Below, piece after piece: positions 5,672 through 9,758 of a DNA stretch of 9,758 nt; the stretch's first letter is position 1, and every line of letters begins with the position of its first letter. Below the pieces are notes generated by a model. The model ran no database searches. It was given only the letters and a program-made list of their open reading frames with translations, and was not told the origin of the DNA. The stretch is from Candidatus Omnitrophota bacterium. Its GTDB lineage: Bacteria > Omnitrophota > Gorgyraeia > Aquiviventales > Aquiviventaceae. The position numbers and the translations under genes are program-made. The stretch spans positions 12,501-22,258 of the forward strand of contig JAHFGZ010000002.1 in NCBI GenBank assembly GCA_023247155.1, written 5' to 3'.

Positions 5672-7168
5672 ATGGGCACGTATGGCCCCCTCGCGCTCCG
5701 ACACGGCCCGCTCGCCGTCTACCTCCAGCCGCTTGCAGGATGCCCTGACCTCCACGCCCTCGCCAGCGGGCTGCCGCCTGGCGAGCCGGTGATGTGGTGC
5801 GACAGCGCGCGCCGCCATCCCGTGACCGGACGCTGGTCGCTGCTGGGGTGTGCGCCCTGGCTGACGCTGACGGTCCGCGGTGAGCGCATCGAGCTGCGCA
5901 CGAGCGCCGCCACGCACGTCTGGCGGGCCCATCCGCTTGAGGCGCTCCGCCAGGTCCTCCGCCGCTATCGCGTCCCCGCCCCACCCGCCGGGCGGAGCGT
6001 CCCTCACGGACGGGCGGTCGGCCTCATGGGGTTCCTGAGCTATGACCTCAATCGCTGGATCGAGCGGTTGCCGCCGCCGCAGGAGGACGGGGCGCCCGTG
6101 CCGGAGATGCAGTGGTTCGGCATGCGGGTCGTCGTGCTGGTCGACCACCTCGAGGAACGGAGCTGGCTGCTCAGCGTCGTGGACCCGCACAGCCCGCCGC
6201 CGGTGGCCCGCCGCCAGGCGCTCGAGGCCTTGGAGCGCCTCAGCGCCCAGCTCGCCGCTGCGCGCGATGGCGCGGACGACGGGACGGGGGGGGCCGCATG
6301 GGATCCGCCCGAGGTGGAGGCCACGAGCACGCAGGCGGAGTTTGAGGCGATGGCGGCGCGGGCGCTTGCGCACATCCGCGCCGGCGACATCTTTCAGGCG
6401 AACGTCTCGCAGCGGTTCACCGCGCCCTGGTCCCTCCGCCCGCTGCCGCTCTACGCGGCGCTGCGGCGCATCAACCCGTCGCCGTTTGCGTGTTTCCTCT
6501 CGTGCGAGGGCCTGGCGGTGGTGAGCTGCTCGCCGGAGCGGCTGGTCCGCGTCCAGGACCGGCGCATCGACACCCGCCCCATCGCCGGGACGCGGCCGCG
6601 GGGGATGACGCCCGCGGAGGACGCGCTCAACAGCCTGGACCTCTTGCTGAGCGACAAGGAGCGGGCCGAGCACATCATGCTCGTGGACCTGGCCCGCAAC
6701 GACCTCGGGCGCGTCTGCGAGACGGGGACGGTGGCCGTGAACGACCTCATGACCCTCGAAGGGTACTCCCACGTCATCCACATCGTCTCCGATGTGTCGG
6801 GCGCGCTGCGCCGGGGCGCGGACGCCGTGGACGTCATCCGCGCGGTGTTTCCCGGCGGAACCATCACCGGCTGCCCCAAGGTCCGCTGCATGCAGATCCT
6901 CCGGGCGCTCGAGCCCGTGCCCCGGGGGCTCTACACCGGCTCGCTTGGCCTCCTGGGATTTGACGGGACGATGGACCTGAACATCGCCATCCGCACGATG
7001 GCGCTCCAGGGGAGGCGGCTCTCGTTCCACGTCGGGGCGGGCATCGTGGCCGACTCCGACCCGGAGCGGGAATACCGGGAAACGCTGGACAAGGCCGGCG
7101 CCCTGCTGGCGGCCCTCCGGGCGGCGACCGACACCGCGCCGCGTGCCTCGGATGCCGCGAGTCGTTGA
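5672..7168 (+). CDS. pabB: Chorismate-utilising synthase, probable aminodeoxychorismate synthase component I
   Basis: A 498-residue member of the TrpE/PabB/MenF chorismate-binding family. As PabB it would make 4-amino-4-deoxychorismate with ammonia from a glutaminase partner (PabA), which is not in the window. The N-terminal part holds CDSARRHPVTGRWSLLG, closer to the PabB DSA block than to the TrpE LLES site. The chorismate-binding half has GDIFQANVSQRF, SCSPERLV, PIAGTRPRG (303-311), ERAEHIMLVDLARNDLGRV, GGTITGCPKVRCMQI and a YRETLDKA end. The E. coli PabB active-site lysine in PIKGT is alanine here (A305), as in anthranilate synthase. The adjoining pabC-like gene, overlapping the end of this one, favours PabB. 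TTG 5666 is in frame, but ATG 5672 fits better. TrpE is the main alternative. Confidence 0.83.
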   Translation: MGTYGPLALRHGPLAVYLQPLAGCPDLHALASGLPPGEPVMWCDSARRHPVTGRWSLLGCAPWLTLTVRGERIELRTSAATHVWRAHPLEALRQVLRRYRVPAPPAGRSVPHGRAVGLMGFLSYDLNRWIERLPPPQEDGAPVPEMQWFGMRVVVLVDHLEERSWLLSVVDPHSPPPVARRQALEALERLSAQLAAARDGADDGTGGAAWDPPEVEATSTQAEFEAMAARALAHIRAGDIFQANVSQRFTAPWSLRPLPLYAALRRINPSPFACFLSCEGLAVVSCSPERLVRVQDRRIDTRPIAGTRPRGMTPAEDALNSLDLLLSDKERAEHIMLVDLARNDLGRVCETGTVAVNDLMTLEGYSHVIHIVSDVSGALRRGADAVDVIRAVFPGGTITGCPKVRCMQILRALEPVPRGLYTGSLGLLGFDGTMDLNIAIRTMALQGRRLSFHVGAGIVADSDPEREYRETLDKAGALLAALRAATDTAPRASDAASR

Positions 7169-8063
7169 GCCGCGCACCGGGCCGCTCCCGCACGAGGCGG
7201 CCTCCAACGGCTGCTTCGAGACGATGCGGGCCTACGGCGGGCGCATCTTCAGGCTGGAGGGCCATCTCACCCGGCTCTACGCCTCCGCGCAGTTTCTCGG
7301 TGCGCGGCCGCCGGATCGCGCCCGGCTGGGCGAGCAGCTGGTCCGGGCGCTTTCGCGCTCGCGGCTGCAGGAGGCGGTCGTCCGCGTGGCGCTGCTGCCC
7401 AGGCGGGGCGGACCGGCGCCCCTTCGACTTCGCTCAGGGGGCCGTCCCGAGCGTCCCTCGACTCGCGTTCGCTCGCTCGGGACTGTGCCGAGCGAAGTCG
7501 AGGCACGCAGTCGAGGGACGGCGCAACCGAGCATCGTGGTGCAGGGGGTCAGCCGTCCCCCCGCGTCGGCCTACCGCCGCGGCATCCGGGTCAGCGTCGT
7601 CCCGGCGCGCAAGTTCTCCGTCGGCTCCATCGACCCGCGCGCCAAGTACTCGGCACGCCTCGGCAGCGTTCTGGCGGTCGCGGAATCCCAGCTGCGCGGG
7701 ACCGACGAGGCGCTGTTCATGGACGCCCTCGGGGGCGTGACGGAGAGCACCGCGAGCAACCTCGGCGTGGTGTCGCGGGGGACCATCCTGACGCCGCCGT
7801 GCTGGCTCGGCCTGCTCGCCGGCATCACGCGCGACGTCCTCATTGAGCTGGCCGGCCGCCTCAAGCGGCCCATCCGGGAGACGCCGCTCACCCGCCACGA
7901 CCTCTACAATGCCGACGAGGCGTTCCTCACGAGCACGCTCAAGGAGGTGCTGGCGGTGGCGTGGGTGGACGGGCGGCGCATCGGGACGGGACGGCCCGGG
8001 CCGGTGACCCGGGCGCTGCACCGGGCGTTCCGTCAGCTCGTGCGGCAGGAACTTGACCTGTGA
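7152..8063 (+). CDS. pabC: Class IV aminotransferase, probable aminodeoxychorismate lyase
   Basis: A PLP enzyme of fold type IV, which as PabC releases pyruvate from aminodeoxychorismate to give p-aminobenzoate. The 303-residue protein opens with NGCFETMRAYGGRIFRLEGH, typical of the family. The PLP lysine is K165 in PRAKYSARLGSVLA, and ESTASNLGVV and the TSTLKEV block follow. The usual lysine-proximal NYLxN sequence is replaced by YSARLGS. Residues about 90-124 are arginine- and serine-rich and do not belong to the fold; they come from a palindromic DNA element (7421-7521). Without it the length is about 270, normal for PabC. ATG 7152 overlaps pabB by 17 bases; GTG 7143 is also possible. A branched-chain or D-amino-acid aminotransferase is the alternative, but position after pabB favours PabC. 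Confidence 0.8.
   Translation: MPRVVEPRTGPLPHEAASNGCFETMRAYGGRIFRLEGHLTRLYASAQFLGARPPDRARLGEQLVRALSRSRLQEAVVRVALLPRRGGPAPLRLRSGGRPERPSTRVRSLGTVPSEVEARSRGTAQPSIVVQGVSRPPASAYRRGIRVSVVPARKFSVGSIDPRAKYSARLGSVLAVAESQLRGTDEALFMDALGGVTESTASNLGVVSRGTILTPPCWLGLLAGITRDVLIELAGRLKRPIRETPLTRHDLYNADEAFLTSTLKEVLAVAWVDGRRIGTGRPGPVTRALHRAFRQLVRQELDL
7421..7521. repeat. Nested palindromic element inside pabC
   Basis: Three perfect inverted repeats are packed here: TCGACTTCGCTC (7424-7435) with its complement at 7490-7501, GTCCCGAGCG (7444-7453) with 7474-7483, and CGTCCCTCGACT (7452-7463) with 7509-7520. The TTCGACTTCGCTCAGG end resembles a dispersed repeat I know from many bacterial genomes. Its reading frame is open and joins both sides of the gene without a stop. 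No transposase or clear target duplication is visible. Confidence 0.75.
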
Positions 8064-8067
8064 TGGG

Positions 8068-9636
8068 ATGGTCGTCGTGAAGCGCGCGCTGCTGAGCTGC
8101 TATGACAAGACCGGCCTGGAACCGTTCGCCAAGGCGTTGGCGGGGCTGGGGGTGGAGCTCATCGCCTCCGGCGGCACGGCGGCGTTCCTGCAGCAGCACG
8201 GCCTGGCCGTGAGGACGGTCGAGGCGTTCACCGGCGTGACCGAGCAGCTCGACGGGCGGGTCAAGACGCTGCACCCCAAGATCCACGCGGGCATCCTGGC
8301 GCGCCGCGACGATCCCGCCCACGTGCGGGCGGTCGGCCCGGACGGGTTGATCGACCTGGTGGTCGTGAATCTCTACCCCTTCGAGGAGACGGCCCGGCGC
8401 GGGGCGGGGCTCGCGGAGGCGGTCGAGCAGATCGACATCGGCGGCGTCGCCCTCCTGCGCGCCGCGGCGAAGAACTTCGCGCACGTCGCGGCCGTCTGCG
8501 AACCGGCGCAGTACCCGGCGGTGGCCGAGGCGCTGCGCCGCCACCAGGGCCGCCTGCCTGACCCGCAGGCGCGCGAGCTCGCCGCGGCCGCGTTCCGCCT
8601 GACGAGCGGCTATGACACGTCGATCGGCTCGTATCTCTCCGGGGTGGGCCAGGGTGCGTCGCCGGCCCCGTCAGGGTCCGGCCCACAGGGGCTGCCCGAG
8701 GCGGTGTCCCTCAGCGTCCGGCGGCGCCAGGTGCTGCGGTACGGCGAGAACCCGCACCAGCGGGGCGCTTGGTACGTGCCTGACGCGGGCGCGGGGTGGG
8801 GGCTGGCCACGCTCACGCAGCGGCAGGGCAAGGAGCTCTCGTACAACAACCTGCTCGACGTGGACGCGGCCCTGCGCTGCCTCCTGGACTTCGAGGAGCC
8901 GACGTGCGCCGTCGTCAAGCACCATGCCCCGTGCGGGCTGGCCAGCGCGGCCGAGCCGCTGCAGGCCTGCCAGCGGGCGCTGGCCTGCGACCCCGAGTCC
9001 GCGTTCGGCGGGATCGTCGGATGCAACCGGCCGCTCGGCGCGGCGCTGGCGGAGCCGCTGACCGCGACATTCCTCGAGGTCGTCGTGGCGCCGTCGGTAG
9101 AGCCCCAGGCCGTCGCGGTGTGCGCCAGGAAGCCGAACCTGCGCGTCGTCACGCTCGAGTGGCCCACCCGCCTGCCGAGCGGACCGGAGTGGCGCCACCT
9201 CCTGGGGAGCTGGCTGCTGCAGGAACCCGATGCGCTGACCGTGAAGGCCGACGCGCTGCGGGTCGCCACGACGCGCGCGCCGACGGAGCGCGAGCGGGCG
9301 GACCTGCTGTTCGCCTGGACCGCGGCCAAGCACACCCTGTCGAACGGCATCGTGCTCGCCAGCGACCGCGCGACGGTCGGGATCGGGCAGGGGCAGCCCA
9401 GCCGCGTCGGGTCGGTGCGCCTGGCGCTTGAGAAGGCGGGCGGGCGCTCCCGCAAGGCCGTGGCCGCCTCGGACGGCTTCTTCCCGTTCCCGGACAGCAT
9501 CGAGCTGCTGGCCAAGGCCGGGGTTACCGCGATCATCCAGCCCGGCGGCTCGGTCCATGACGCGGAGGTGATCGCGGCGGCGGATGCGGCCGATCTGGCG
9601 ATGCTGATGACCGGGATCCGGCATTTCCGGCATTGA
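8068..9636 (+). CDS. purH: Bifunctional AICAR transformylase / IMP cyclohydrolase
   Basis: Catalyses the last two steps of IMP synthesis: formyl transfer from 10-formyl-tetrahydrofolate to AICAR, then ring closure. The 522-residue length is normal. The N-terminal MGS-like cyclohydrolase domain shows LLSCYDKTG, ASGGTAAFL, GRVKTLHPKIHAGILARRD and the INLYPF-type block VVNLYPFEET. The transformylase part shows LRYGENPHQ, GKELSYNNLLD, the catalytic VKHHAPCG (usual VKHxNPCG; the lysine and first histidine are kept), SAFGGIVG, SNGIVLA, SDGFFPFPD and the terminal TGIRHFRH. ATG 8068 lies four bases after the pabC stop; GTG 8077 is nearer the conserved start, and TTG 8053 would overlap pabC. Clustering with p-aminobenzoate genes links it to folate supply. 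Confidence 0.96.
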   Translation: MVVVKRALLSCYDKTGLEPFAKALAGLGVELIASGGTAAFLQQHGLAVRTVEAFTGVTEQLDGRVKTLHPKIHAGILARRDDPAHVRAVGPDGLIDLVVVNLYPFEETARRGAGLAEAVEQIDIGGVALLRAAAKNFAHVAAVCEPAQYPAVAEALRRHQGRLPDPQARELAAAAFRLTSGYDTSIGSYLSGVGQGASPAPSGSGPQGLPEAVSLSVRRRQVLRYGENPHQRGAWYVPDAGAGWGLATLTQRQGKELSYNNLLDVDAALRCLLDFEEPTCAVVKHHAPCGLASAAEPLQACQRALACDPESAFGGIVGCNRPLGAALAEPLTATFLEVVVAPSVEPQAVAVCARKPNLRVVTLEWPTRLPSGPEWRHLLGSWLLQEPDALTVKADALRVATTRAPTERERADLLFAWTAAKHTLSNGIVLASDRATVGIGQGQPSRVGSVRLALEKAGGRSRKAVAASDGFFPFPDSIELLAKAGVTAIIQPGGSVHDAEVIAAADAADLAMLMTGIRHFRH

Positions 9637-9637
9637 C

Positions 9638-9758
9638 ATGGACATCCAGGCATTGTGGGAGAAGGCGCGCAAGCAGACCGAGATCCTGCGCATGCGCCTG
9701 TCGGACCTCTCAACCTTTGAGACGACGGCCGTGCCGTACCTGTTCCTCGCCGAGTCCT
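9638..9758 (+). CDS. Unrecognised protein, 3' partial
   Basis: ATG 9638 begins one base after the purH stop, and the frame stays open to the window end (40 residues). The visible part starts MDIQALWEKARKQTEIL, a charged helix, then RMRLSDLSTFETTAVPYLFL. No family is recognised, but the position and regular helical start look like a real, translationally coupled gene of the same operon. Too little is visible to assign a role. Confidence 0.6.
   Translation, partial: MDIQALWEKARKQTEILRMRLSDLSTFETTAVPYLFLAES

Noticed and set aside
5225..7207. 660-codon minus-strand frame opposite pabB
   Set aside because: Same reason: no conserved motif, and it spans two unrelated + strand genes and the gap between them.

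Overview
The window is GC-rich, protein-dense bacterial chromosome with short intergenic gaps, one lipoprotein (so a diderm or other lipoprotein-making bacterium) and no phage, insertion-sequence or CRISPR signs. High GC, dispersed palindromic repeats and the gene mix suggest an uncultured lineage, perhaps Omnitrophota, Rokubacteria or NC10. That taxonomic guess is inference only; the sequence alone does not settle it.

Layout. (1) 1-822: an OGG1-type 8-oxoguanine DNA glycosylase on the + strand, missing its first few residues at the window edge. (2) 794-1438: a phosphoglycerate mutase on the - strand, converging on and overlapping the glycosylase. (3) 1439-1694: the only sizeable non-coding gap. 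It carries a 9+9 bp inverted repeat, a + strand promoter candidate, a long RNA hairpin and a textbook intrinsic terminator that ends just upstream of the next gene's ribosome binding site. This has the layout of an attenuated leader or a small RNA gene. (4) 1695-5624: a tight four-gene + strand cluster with two tandem, diverged D-Ala-D-Ala-ligase-like ATP-grasp proteins, a lysine 2,3-aminomutase-like radical SAM enzyme and a coiled-coil lipoprotein of unknown function. (5) 5672-9758: a second + strand run with its own promoter candidate: chorismate-utilising synthase (PabB-like), class IV aminotransferase (PabC-like), purH, and the start of an unrecognised gene.

How they may work together. 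Cluster 5 fits folate and purine supply: PabB and PabC would make p-aminobenzoate, and PurH uses 10-formyl-tetrahydrofolate. Cluster 4 is the most interesting part. An enzyme predicted to make beta-lysine sits next to two ligases of a fold that joins amino acids, behind a leader with a terminator. The likely theme is synthesis and ligation of a beta-amino acid, with product unknown. Two further oddities are the second ATP-grasp gene, whose conserved N-terminus lies upstream of any standard start codon, and an in-frame palindromic element inside the PabC-like gene.
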